In this document: piece by piece, positions 47,468 to 57,815 of the stretch
How positions within the stretch are numbered: the stretch's first letter is position 1
Layout: each line of letters starts with the position of its first letter
Source: Steromphala cineraria
Lineage: Eukaryota > Mollusca > Gastropoda > Trochida > Trochidae
DNA: 64,000 nucleotides
Direction: 5' to 3'
NCBI GenBank assembly: GCA_916613615.1
Contig: OU744731.1
Location: forward strand, 54,752,289 to 54,816,288
Made by a program: the position numbers and the translations under genes
The notes under the pieces: model-generated
What the model was told of the DNA's origin: nothing
The model's input: only the letters and a program-made list of their open reading frames with translations
Database searches by the model: none

Positions 47468-49879
47468 TGTGGTTATATCTATTGCTTACCTCAGGACAGA
47501 TACTGTTTCATTCTAGCAACTTGTTCTTATATTGTTATATCGCTTTTCACAAAATTTCACCTGATCATCATATCATCTTAAACAAGTGAGTTTCAGAAAT
47601 AATCTCATCTATACAGCTTTGGACGTTAGAGGCAGCTTTTTCCAAGTTCATGCAGAAAATAATCAAAATCTTCATCAGATTTAATCTGTGAAAAATGTTA
47701 CTCGCTAACTGTTTCTTGAGCATATTGTTTCAAGTTCGTGCAGAAAGTAACCAGTAACCATGTTTAGATCTTTTGACATTTGATTGACTCACTTGTTTTG
47801 ATGTTGAGAGAATAATTAAGAAATGAAGGTAAATCCCGGAGTAATACCAATTCCACTATTCCACTGATTCAGTTTATGCATATGAAATCGAGTTATTTCC
47901 TAGTACAATGCAATAAGCCATATGTTTTTGTCACTGATCCAGGGTCAAAGCTCGGATAGGTAGCCCCACGAGTCCTGTAATAGTCTTAACATCATTGATC
48001 GGACATGCAGACCACCCAAGGGATGGATCTCTTCAGTACTGCTCGTAGATTCATCTTCAAGGTCAATGATTACCGAGTCAGGGTCAAACATCTGGATAAG
48101 AATGTATGTACAACCATCTCCAAGTTTCAGATTTTAAATCTAATGAACCAACAAAAAGCATTCAACTTTGTCGAAGCCCATATTCAGGCGATTCCGTCCT
48201 TCACACGTTGTTCTAGCTTTATTTACTTATTATCAAATGGGGAAAGCTCAAAGAAACATTTCCTGTTTACTGATTTTGCACATCAGTACAACGAACAATC
48301 TGTCATTTTACTGAAATTTAATTAATACGTCTCAATAATTTCAATATCAGCCATTTCCAGGGTTACAAAGATGAGATTTCCAACCTGATGAAGCATCACA
48401 AGAGATTGGGTCTATCTACAGGTTTTGTTCAATGTCATATAAGCTTCATCTACATATTACTAATTGGAGTAGAGGGTTAGAGACAATTCTCCTGGTGTCT
48501 GTTTTTGCCAACCAGGACATCGAAATCTGTCATATTAATCAATGTCTATATTCAACTGATGGGTTGAGTGAACAATTTTGCCAAATCAGTGACAATGTGA
48601 ACAATTTTGCCAAATCAGTGACAATGCTTGGGATTTATGATTTACAGATCCGGGGTTATTCCCCTTTTTACTAGCAAGTGATCTGCATTTGTCAACCAAG
48701 CCATCATGGATTTGTCAGGAGAGTTGTCTTTGAAATGATAATTTGGCGTGATATAGAAGAAGTGACAAACATTATTGATTTTATTTAACCAATTATTATA
48801 GTGAAAAAGAAAGTTTGAACTAAGTATTGCTGAATGAAATGGATCCCATTTTTAACCTTGTTCACTGGAAAATCATATAATATTCGTAGCTGCTACACTT
48901 TAGTAGTAATTCATGATGATGTTATATAAAAAGTGCATCATATTCAATGTCAAATTCTTTTGGTTGAAATTTTTTTATTTAAACAATATGGTTTATATGT
49001 TGAAACGTCGTCAACACCTACAAAAAAGTTGTATATACAAATAACTACTTTCATCATTCTTCAAAAACAATTCTTTGTAAGGAATTTATAATAAAAGAAA
49101 TGTATGCATTTCAATAAGTCATAATCGTTTGTACAATTAACGTTAAGACAACTTTTAAAACTTTCAAATACTCAAATTTTATCTTCTGTTGGCCTTGGAT
49201 GAGTTTTCAAAATAACTTTTTACTTTCAGTTTGATGTGTGTCCATCAGGGTAAATTGTCTGTTTTTCGAACAAATTTATAATTTAAAATTTTACATTGTC
49301 TAATAAAAGACCATGAAAGAATGCTTGCTACATGAATATGGTATTCAATATTGCCAACTGAGAGCACCGATGTACCTTGAAATGTCAACAGTTGACCTTC
49401 TGTTGGAACCTGTTAGTTGATCTTCAGTACTTCGATCCTTCTGCTATGGTACCGAAGTTGTTGTAAAAAACCTTTTTTACATGAATATTACGTCTTAAAA
49501 CAACATTTTTTCTATATATTGCACTCGATGGGCTTTGATCAACTTGACCAAAACATATCAAATACTGATTTTTCATAACCTAATGAAAATTATTTTAAAA
49601 TTCATTTAACACAAGATTTACATTTCGAAATCAATGAGAGCTCTTTATGCTTCCTCAATGGTATGGCAATGTTAGCTGTTGATAAACCATTAATTCAAAG
49701 GTTCTATTAGTATATATCAGCATATACTAGTTTGGAACATCTGGAACAGAGGCCAACAAGGATTCAGACACCAAATATATGTTTTTTATTCATAACCAGG
49801 CAAACCTGATAATTAAACCTGCCAACCTTGATGTAGTCATGCATTATAGGAAAAAATTTGATGAAAGGACAAGATGGCA

Positions 49880-50478
49880 AAGGAGAAGCCTCAATAGTCG
49901 TATTTTGAGTGCAGAGGAGAAGCCTAAATAGTCATATCTTGAGTGCAGAGGAGAAGCTTAAATAGACATATCTTGAGTGCAGAGGAGAAGCCTAAATAGT
50001 CATATCTTGAGTGCAGAGAACAAGCCTAAATAGTCATATCTTGAGTGCAGAGAAGAAGCCTAAATAGTCATATCTTGAGTGCAGAGGAGAAGCTTAAATA
50101 GACATATCTTGAGTGCAGAGGAGAAGCCTAAATAGTCATATCTTGAGTGCAGAGAACAAGCCTAAATAGTCATATCTTGAGTGCAGAGAAGAAGCCTAAA
50201 TAGTCATATCTTGAGTGCAGAGGAGAAGCTTAAATAGACATATCTTGAGTGCAGAGGAGAAGCCTAAATAGTCATATCTTGAGTGCAGAGAACAAGCCTA
50301 AATAGTCATATCTTGAGTGCAGAGAAGAAGCCTAAATAGTCATATCTTGAGTGCAGAGGAGAAGCTTAAATAGACATATCTTGAGTGCAGAGGAGAAGCT
50401 TAAATAGACATATCTTGAGTGCAGAGAACAAGCCTAAATAGTCATATCTTGAGTGCAGAGAAGAAGCCTAAATAGTCA
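49880..50478. repeat. 34-bp satellite with four-unit higher-order repeat
   Basis: About 18 tandem units of 34 bp with the common part AAATAG.CATATCTTGAGTG. Four variants are distinguished at AG(GA)(GA)AAGC(T/C)T-type positions: B (GGAGAAGCTT), A (GGAGAAGCCT), C (GAACAAGCCT) and D (GAAGAAGCCT). The order is two founder units, then B-A-C-D three times, then B-B-C-D. That is a 136-bp higher-order unit with one replacement in the last round. The founder resembles array block d (25905-25960; 33830-33870), where single-copy words such as GCAGAGG and TAAATGGTC occur. Confidence 0.93.
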
Positions 50479-51138
50479 TATAATAATAACTTGATATTGT
50501 AAGGATTTACAAGAATATTCAAAAACATTTTGAAAGAAAAACACACACCCCACACTGTAAATGTTATTATAGCAATGTAAACTGTTAGTTAGACAAATAA
50601 GCTTTTACTGAAATATCTAATAGTACCGTATCAGCGCCTATATTTGTAAACGCCGTTGAGCATAAGGTTCGCCAATATTTGATTTTGCACCTTTTTATTG
50701 TTGTTATTAGAAGTTGATATTTAAAGAGAGTATAATATTGTTATGGCTATAAGTTCTTTACTCTTTATTGTGATAAGACTGCTAAGACATCACATGTGGA
50801 ATACCATGCTGTTGAATATGTATAAAATGTCCTCATTCCGAGATATCCTGAACCTGTTACCAATGACGTTATACACATGACTTCAATTAGTAATGAAGCA
50901 TTATTGTTACAGCGAATAAAACGCCGTTTGTCAGTGAAGAATGATAATAATGTATATGTCCTGTTTTAAATAAACATCGACTCGTAGGCCAAACGCCAAC
51001 AGTTATGCTCAAGGGCCCACACCTTGAGATAATATTATCTACTTATCTATCAGTCTCACAGTCTTTTAACATGCTCCTGTTCCTTCTTTTTTTTGGAAAG
51101 TTTTTTATTCACTTCATTTGGATACAATCAGAGGATTT

Positions 51139-51360
51139 AATGTGACTGCTCTGCAAAAACAACTTAACGTAATATGAATATGCCAGAAATGGGGACTACA
51201 ACTAAATATGAAAAAGACAAACATTATAGTTTTCAGGAGAGATGGAATCATAAGCAAGAATGAAAAGTGGCACATTGGGGTTACGGATGTCAAAACTGTT
51301 ACTTGGGCGTATTGTTTTCTTCAAGTCTAAAATGGTCCAAAGCATGTCAAAATATCTCCC
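51139..51360 (+). pseudogene. LINE ORF2 fragment, RT thumb
   Basis: Words of the RT thumb are seen in shifting frames: ICQKWGLQLNMKKTNIIVF near 51176-51235 and LFSSSLKWSKACQNISL near 51313-51363. The reading stops at the MITE boundary and resumes beyond it in block 52159. At least one frameshift (near 51290-51310) predates or follows the MITE. Confidence 0.75.
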
Positions 51361-52158
51361 TTAAGGAGGTTGGATACAAAATATCGAGGTATTAAGAAAT
51401 AGCTAAATTTGGTCTTATTTTGTTGAAAAATATGTCTTGAATGAAATTGTGTCATAAAAATACCATGTCACCACGGTTTTTGTTCGAAAAAAGGCCCATC
51501 CGTTTGGGCACCAAATGATGAAAATACAATAATTTAAAAACTCCTTTTCAAGATAACTTTGGAATATAATTGTTATTTAAATGTTTTTCTATTAAGCCAT
51601 TGCAGTATGGAAGTAAACTAAGTAGGAAAAAGGGAACTTGAAACTAATATGAAGTAAATACATACAAATAACCTTTTTCTTTGTATGATTATTTTTGTAA
51701 AATATTATTCTTTTATGAAAAAAAATTGATTTCTCGTATTAAGATTTTTTTGAAAATTAAATATTTTATAGTTAATACACACTAGAATAAGATCAAAAAG
51801 AAAAAAAGATATGTCACCAGCGGATAACAGAGAAATTCACATTCAATTAAGCCACATCAATGAAAATCAACATCCAGGGGAGATAACTCTTTATTGTCAA
51901 CATTACCCTTTTTAGAAATTGTCATTATTTTTTAAGGTTAATTAGTGAAATAAATTTTATCATAAAACAAATACTTATGTTCACAAATATAACATAGTCA
52001 TTGTTTTTTATTAAACCAAATCATTACTTATTTTTTTAGTTTTTTGTATCTCACACTTGCAGTGAAAAATAAACAAAATAGCATAAACTTTAAAATAGCT
52101 CAATCTGATAATCTGACTGTTGCGGATGCGCAGAAACAAAGGTATCCAACCTCCTTAA
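51361..52158. mobile_element. TTAA MITE, family 2, about 800 bp
   Basis: Terminal inverted repeats GGAGGTTGGATAC (51365-51377) and GTATCCAACCTCC (52142-52154), with TTAA on both sides (51361-51364, 52155-52158). The interior is AT-rich and shows no transposase. The LINE reading frame passes from NISLK on the left into the continuing LINE sequence right of the second TTAA, so one TTAA is the original target. Terminal repeats differ from family 1 (AGGGGCAG), so it is a separate family with the same target preference. Confidence 0.92.
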
Positions 52159-53040
52159 AGCCAGTAAAGTTGTCTTTTCACTGTCTAGAATATTCCATTA
52201 AAAAAATCATATTTCCTTTTCAGTGGCCTGTAAACTATTTGATTGTAAAATTTTGCCTGTTCTATTTTATGGCTCCGAACTATGGGGTGCCCAATATTAT
52301 AAATGTATAGAAAAAATTCAAACGACATATTTCAAATTATATCTAAATGTTGGTAAATATGCATCAAATAAGGCGATTTTAGGCGAGTGTGGTAGGCACT
52401 TTGTACATGTATCGTCACAAGTGCGGGTTATAAAATATTGGTTTAAACTTCTACGAATGGAGCCGCAACGCTATGCACATCAATCATATCTACTCCTCAA
52501 ACAACTTGATGACAACGGTAAACATACATGGGTGTCTGATGTCCGTCGCCTACTATTCTTGACGGGCTTTTCATTTGTCTGGATGGCACAATATGTTGGA
52601 AACTTGCAACTGTTTATAATGGAATTTACACAAAGAGTTAAAGATATTTATTTGCAGATTTGGCATGACTCGCTATGTACATCAACTTTTCTGGAAAATT
52701 ATTCATCGTTTAAATCTCTATTGCAGCCTGAATTATATCTTACAGTACTTGGTGATAAAACCTTAATACGTTCTTTTTGTAAATAACGAATCTCTTTACA
52801 TTCATTTAAAGTAAACCTAGTTAGACAAAAAAATTGTGTTGTTGAAAATCTTGCTATTTGTACAAATTGCAACCTGGGAGCAACCGAATATGAACATCAT
52901 GTGTTGTTTGTATGTGAACGATACGCAAACCTCAGAAATAAGTATTTGTCAAATGTAAACCATAAAAATATGTATGCTCTTGTTACTTCATCAAATATCG
53001 AACTGTTAAAATCTGTTGCTATCTAGATGAAACATGTATT
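52159..53040 (+). pseudogene. LINE ORF2 C-terminal region
   Basis: An open frame to 52786 carries LPVLFYGSELWGAQ, GECGRHFVHV, VRVIKYWFKLL and SFVWMAQYVGN, a C-terminal LINE region of unknown biochemical role. After a frame change at about 52786 the sequence gives CTNCNLGATEYEHHVLFVC (about 52858-52915), a Cys-Cys-His-Cys knuckle that ends many LINE proteins and binds nucleic acid. The original stop is probably at about 53024 (TAG). One indel breaks the gene. Confidence 0.8.
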
Positions 53041-53289
53041 TGCACTTAAACAATGATTGTAAAAATTCTGTCACGTGACTTATCTATGTGGTCACATTCA
53101 ATTGTACTCTGGCCACATGGCCGAAATACTGAATAAACTGATTTGAATCAGAGGATTTCAATATCTCGCAAGAGATATGAAAAAGAACAGTATACATTAT
53201 ATATTGCATTCGTTACAATCGACATTGGGGAATAAAACACTACATGGAAATCATACACACTTTATCCTATTAGTAGAATAATTTAATTA

Positions 53290-53990
53290 AGGGAAGTGGC
53301 AGCTAAAATACATTCTGAATAATCCATTTTTTGTCAAAGTAATTCATATACATATTCTTCTTAGCAATATATCTCTCGATGTCAATGACATCTTTAAAAC
53401 CTGTTTATATACGGTGATATTTGGGAACCCGTAGAACAGTAGGTTTTGCTTTCGGTCGTGGATGTCCTTCAGGATGAACTGCCGTTCCAGTAGGATCCGC
53501 TTGTCACGTTCGTCAGAAAGTTCACTCCTTAGTTTAGAAATCTGCGAGTCGTGGTTTTCAATGCTAACTTCTATCGCTCCAACTTTATTGGTCAAGTCCT
53601 GAAATTCGCCTTTCAACGTATCAATGGAGTTTTGTAATTCCAATTTAGAAGAATTTATCAGTTCAGCTAGCCTCTTTTCAGAAGCAAGGATGAGTTCATC
53701 CATATTAGCAGGCAGGGCTGCCATAGTACGTGTAACACGTTGTGTTTCGGCCATCATACGGTCTAACACTCACAATTTTGGAAATTAGCAATTAACTTAT
53801 TTCATAATTATTAATACCCCTCGATGGATATCGAATTTAAAGTTTCAATACTTTTTTGTCAATTGTAATAATTTTTCATTGAGGATTACTCAGATTTTTC
53901 CATGGGGGTAGCGGGAGCCAGCAAAACACACGTCAGCGACCATGCGCAACCGGAAGTGATGCTGCTGTTCCTTTTCCCATGTAGCTTGCA
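53290..53990 (-). mobile_element. LINE ORF1-type 5' fragment, reverse strand
   Basis: The minus strand carries an ORF1-like gene with a plausible upstream leader (53770-53990, including CTTCCGGTTGCGC), but it stops about 50 bases beyond the RNA-binding motif start and has no RT. Loss of the 3' part is the reverse of the usual 5' truncation, so the rest was probably deleted or lost during the adjacent insertion at 53158. It could alternatively be a domesticated or host coiled-coil gene exon. Confidence 0.55.
53344..53769 (-). pseudogene. L1/Tx1-like ORF1 coiled-coil protein fragment
   Basis: A 141-codon frame. Residues about 5-105 form a heptad-rich coiled coil (KRLAELINSSKLELQNSI, VGAIEVSIENHDSQISKL). 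Residues about 106-120 read KDIHDRKQNLLFYGFP, the characteristic start of the L1 ORF1 RNA-recognition domain. After that a frame change replaces the rest of the domain. ORF1 proteins trimerise through the coiled coil and chaperone LINE RNA. The first two Met codons are close together; the start at 53769 is the longest option. Confidence 0.68.
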
Positions 53991-54648
53991 GTAAGACATT
54001 TTTCCTAACCGAACTTCATTACTTACACTCTAAATTGCAAACAGTGTCGTAGATCAGACTGACACCAATAATATCGTTATAATTTAAGAATAGGTCGATA
54101 TCGTTTTAGAATAGGTCAAACCAGTACTAAATGATGATACTAACAGTTTCAGAGTTAAGCCATTATTTTTTCTAATACGTGTCTCCTTATTTACAAGCAG
54201 GTTTTGGAACACTAATCATTATTGCAACAGCCAAGCAAACGCCGTTTGCCATGATCAGTAAAAAATGAATTTTTTTTGTTGTCCTGCCTAATCAAAATAG
54301 ACTGTGTTCCGAGGAAATATACAAATAAGTACTTAGTTTCTAACTCGTTCATGGTTCCTTCTACACAATGTAAAGTAAGGATACATGTTTGCAATATTTT
54401 CACTGCTAACGGTGACCAAAATTAATCAGTCCTGTAGGCTTCAGTCATTTACCCCTGTGTACCTACATGAAATTTATAGGTAGGGTATTCTAATTTTACC
54501 GCGTGTTTGAACCCTTATGTAAACTTTGTCTGCACAGATGAATTGTGGGAGACTGACGATACAGGTGATGTATTATTCATCACTAATCTAAACTTGGCCC
54601 CCACACCATCACATTGCCCTGTTCCACTAATCATTATCGCACACATCG

Positions 54649-55016
54649 TTATCTCTGGGGAATAATTACACTAAAATGTTTCGTATGCAGTTTTCTTCAT
54701 AACTAAATTGTTTATTCCATCTTTATCTCTGGGGAATAATTGAAATTAAATGTTTCGCATTCAGTTTTCTTCATAAATAAATTGTTTATTCCATCTTTAT
54801 CTCTGGGGAATAATTGAATCAAATGTTTCGTATTCAGTTTTCTTCATAAATAAATTGTTTATTCCATCTTTATCTCTGGGGAATAATTGAATCAAATGTT
54901 TCGTATTCAGTTTTCTTCATAAATAAATTGTTTATTCCATCTTTATCTCTGGGGAATAATTAAAATCAAATGTTTCGTATTCAGTTTTCTTTATAAATAA
55001 AACTGTTTATTCCAAA
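54649..55016. repeat. 73/74-bp minisatellite, five units
   Basis: Units begin with TTATCTCTGGGGAATAATT at 54649, 54723, 54797, 54870 and 54943, spacing 74, 74, 73 and 73 bp. The outer units are the most diverged and the middle ones almost identical. The unit includes TTTCTTCATAAATAAATTG. It is unrelated to the 73-bp repeat at 677. Confidence 0.93.
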
Positions 55017-55019
55017 CTA

Positions 55020-57383
55020 TTAATCTGTGATCACATTAAGTACATAATGAATGTTAGTCATCGAACTCCAACATCAAATTGCCTTTGTGAACTGCTGATT
55101 AATTTCTTTCACAAATTGATGAATATATTAACATGATTATTACGTACGTTTGATAATATTCCAATTAACGGCTGTCTAATAAGCACTGCACTCAGCATTT
55201 GCATATATTAAACGGTCCTGCATGTACGCTCATGGAATTACGTGATATGGCAAACCGCTTGTTTGTGCTCATGAAATTGGTGTGACGTTGAAATGAATAC
55301 TTTGAAACCTTTATGCTGCTCGAAAAAGATGTAGATGTTAACTTGTGGAAAATATGACAATGATTTAGCAATGTCATTTCAGTCTTGGAACTGATGCTTT
55401 GGTATCAGATGTAGTTCCGCAATAGGCTATGACCAAAATAGAGTACGACCGGTCAATGTTTTGACGGTAAATGAATACCGCCTGTTCTCTGCAGTCAATC
55501 GTCAAGTGCATGTAACGTGTCCGCAACTGCTACTTGGGATCACGCCGGGTGTAACTGACGTCATTGACGTGATAATATAAGCCTCGACAAAGGCTTATTG
55601 TGAGCTAGAGTGCACGGAATAATCTGAAATAATTTCAAAATATTCAGCAAGGATTGATTCCTTGCGTGCATGCATATTTCCCTTACCTAACTGAGACTTC
55701 GCTTTTAAAGCAATCTCCGTATTTGGAAGTATGAGCTTGTTTAATCATTTTGCTTTCAGCTTGATCGCAATACTTCATTACCTCATTACCTCATTACCTC
55801 ATTACAGCACAGATGTACAATCAAATGTCAATTCTTATTACGGAAATACTTTTGGTGGTCAGAGATGTTATCATTTACAATTTGTGTATGTACCCAGCAT
55901 CATACTTGCTCATAATAAGGAACTTACCATCCCTAACATCCTCCTATACTATTGTGAAATTAATTTGACACAGGATAGACAGCAGGAAGTTGTGCTTTCT
56001 TCCTTCAGAAGTAATCAGTTTATCTCTCACAAACTTTGAACATTCTTACAAGTTTCAAAGTTGCATAACGGCAAGGTTGTTGTACGTTGTAGGTATGTAC
56101 ACACTAAACCGTCGTCCTCATACCAAAGATGTAAATCCTATAATTGTTTTCATGTCCAACAACGTCAGAACCCTTTTGAAAATATATTTAAGAAGTTTCA
56201 GGCTGCAATTGCACAAGTGTCTGGTTTACCTTGACATAATTACAAATCAAACCTCACTGGATGTCGTATAATTATTCTTTATTCATAAAATCAATTTCGT
56301 AATAGCCATGTTAAATATTTGTGAGAATGTAAAATAAATATTTTTAAACAGCACAATATTCTGTTTCAGATTAATAGACGATATTCATAATGGCTCTGTG
56401 GTTCAATTACCGAATAACTCATTCGTGTTTGTAAGAATAAAATGTTTGTGAAAATAGTCCAAAATATGCTATTCAAGCGATATTTTAATAGACAACTCAA
56501 ACTATCAAGCCTATCAAGTGATAGATTCTAACCTGGAAGACGCTGTTAACATATCAGAAGACAGATTCTGATTAGTCTCCGTGTAATTGTTAAGTTAGCT
56601 GTTTGTGGTTGTACAGGTGCATATCATAAATTTGTTCACTTTGTATCTTAGTGCAATTATCATGTTATTTGGGTTTTATTTATATATCAATAAAATAACT
56701 CCAGGAGTACTGACAAAGGATCACCAATTGTCCATGTATAAAATAATCATTCTCAAACCATATATCGGGATCGTCTTGTCACTGGTTCTGAATATTTGCC
56801 ATTGTTAAATAAATGATGGGGTCATATTTGTAAAATTCAGATTTTCTTGAATGTCGATTAAATTATTTCATAAAGACCTTGTCAGATAAAAATCGGCACA
56901 ATTACCTTGCCCTAGTCCAGAAGAACAAATATGACTTGGATTTAAATTTGTTGATGACCTATGAATGATTCAAGAGACAAAAATAAAAAAATAGCGTTTA
57001 CGAAATTTTGACCCCTGGTCACTTCAATGTCGTGAGCAGCTTGTAACGGGTATCTGTTAGGTAAAACATACAATCATGTCAAAGCCAATTGAATTTTAGC
57101 TGAACTTGTGAAATTACAACATTAATCGTTTCGATTTTGCAATGGTACGATGCCTTTTAGTCAATAAAAATTACATGATAATTGCACTACAATGCGTAGA
57201 TAAGTGAACAAACTTAAGGTACGCAGCTGTACGTGGACCTGTGAATTGCTCAATCTACTGGCATCAGTGTAGTTCAGCAACAACGGGCTTGCTGAGTTGT
57301 TGACCCTTTCGTTGAGTTTGAAGGGTCGCCTTCATTGGCCATCACTGAAGCATGAGTTGTGACACTAATTGTGCCACCTTGAT
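55020..57383. other. Anonymous DNA
   Basis: No gene can be supported. An 8-bp tandem run (CATTACCT, nearly four units) lies at 55775-55805. Frames at 55731-56039, 55990-56271 and 56605-56808 have no motif. Near 55545-55575 the words TAACTGACGTCATTGACGTG give two CRE-like sites. Confidence 0.5.
55775..55805. repeat. 8-bp tandem run CATTACCT
   Basis: Nearly four copies of CATTACCT in a row, ending in CATTACAG. Confidence 0.88.
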
Positions 57384-57810
57384 CACTGTGTATAACCGTA
57401 CATCGGAACTAGCGAGGTGTACGGCGGTGAAATGTTGCTAGCGAGGAGCGTGATCACAAACGGGATCACTTAAAAGACAATCATCGCCGTTTCATCAACT
57501 TTTTCTATGTTATTATCATGTCAATAATTTTCCGAGACATAACTATTTAATGTCATATCCTGTTCATAGTCAGAGATAGCAAATATGTTACTAACAACAG
57601 CATGACTCGCAACTGTCATTGTTACTGTCCTTGGATACAGAATGACAAGCACATACATTTTACTAAGTATGTGTGCTAAAATTACCACATGATGTTGATC
57701 GTTTGAAAGTTATGAAGTAAAATATTACCTAACTTTCGATTATGGCTCCTCGCTAGCAACATTTCTCCGCCGTTCACCTCGCTAGTTCCGGTGTACGGTT
57801 AAACACAGTG
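57384..57810. mobile_element. 427-bp inverted-repeat element (MITE) with CACTG ends
   Basis: Terminal inverted repeats of about 68 bp start CACTGTGTATAACCGTACA on the left and CACTGTGTTTAACCGTACA on the right strand complement, and share GGAACTAGCGAGGTG and AATGTTGCTAGCGAGGAG. The bases TTGAT flank both sides (57379-57383 and 57811-57815), a possible target duplication. CACTG ends recall the CACTA/EnSpm and related groups, where duplications are usually 2-4 bp, so assignment is open. Interior noncoding. Confidence 0.88.
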
Positions 57811-57815
57811 TTGAT

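Larger units (their letters stand above)
38510..51000 (+). repeat. Array copy D, heavily interrupted
   Basis: Block d-like words near 38510-38600, g (38810-39130), U (40260-40550), W (47530), X (47880), Y (48360), Z (48640), c (48990-49560), d (49600-49900) and g again (50620-50950). The foldback element lies at its left edge, the long-inverted-repeat element lies between U and W, and the 34-bp satellite has expanded from block d. Confidence 0.6.
51126..53158 (+). mobile_element. 5'-truncated LINE with perfect 13-bp target duplication
   Basis: A LINE 3' portion is flanked by identical 13-bp direct repeats AATCAGAGGATTT at 51126-51138 and 53146-53158. It starts inside the RT thumb and ends ACTGAATAAACTGATTTG with no poly(A). 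The identical duplications indicate a fairly young insertion compared with the LINE at 2.2 kb. The clade differs from the CR1/L2-like copies: the C-terminal LPVLFYGSELWG block and terminal Cys/His knuckle are of the kind found in jockey-like or L1/Tx1-like invertebrate LINEs. An 800-bp MITE has since inserted in it. Confidence 0.92.
11990..54420. repeat. Diverged segmental array of four to five copies
   Basis: A common order of noncoding blocks recurs: P (12060, 28930), Q (13110, 29380), R (14080, 20850), S (15530, 21551, 29867), T (15690, 21895, 30362), U (16028, 22080, 30530, 40260), V (16370, 30860, about 41400), W (17250, 31140, 47530), X (18400, 32270, 47880), Y (18660, 32360, 48360), Z (19790, 24830, 32590, 48640), c (20270, 23930, 32930, 48990), d (25600, 33540, 49600), e (27050, 35070), f (27630, 35400), g (28180, 38810, 50620, 54180). 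Identity ranges from roughly 60 to 98 per cent by eye. No block keeps an open frame in all copies, so it appears noncoding. It could be a decayed large transposon family or locus-specific duplication. Confidence 0.75.

Noticed and set aside
49880..50478. CRISPR-like array of 34-bp repeats
   Set aside because: There are no spacers; units are directly adjacent variants of one sequence, so it is a satellite.
52223..52786. Host protein gene of 187 codons
   Set aside because: The motifs and the flanking 13-bp target duplication show it is the C-terminal part of a LINE.
51126..53990. Single LINE with a 5' inversion (twin priming)
   Set aside because: The reverse-strand ORF1 piece lies outside the target duplication and on the 3' side, whereas twin priming leaves the inverted part at the 5' side inside the duplication.
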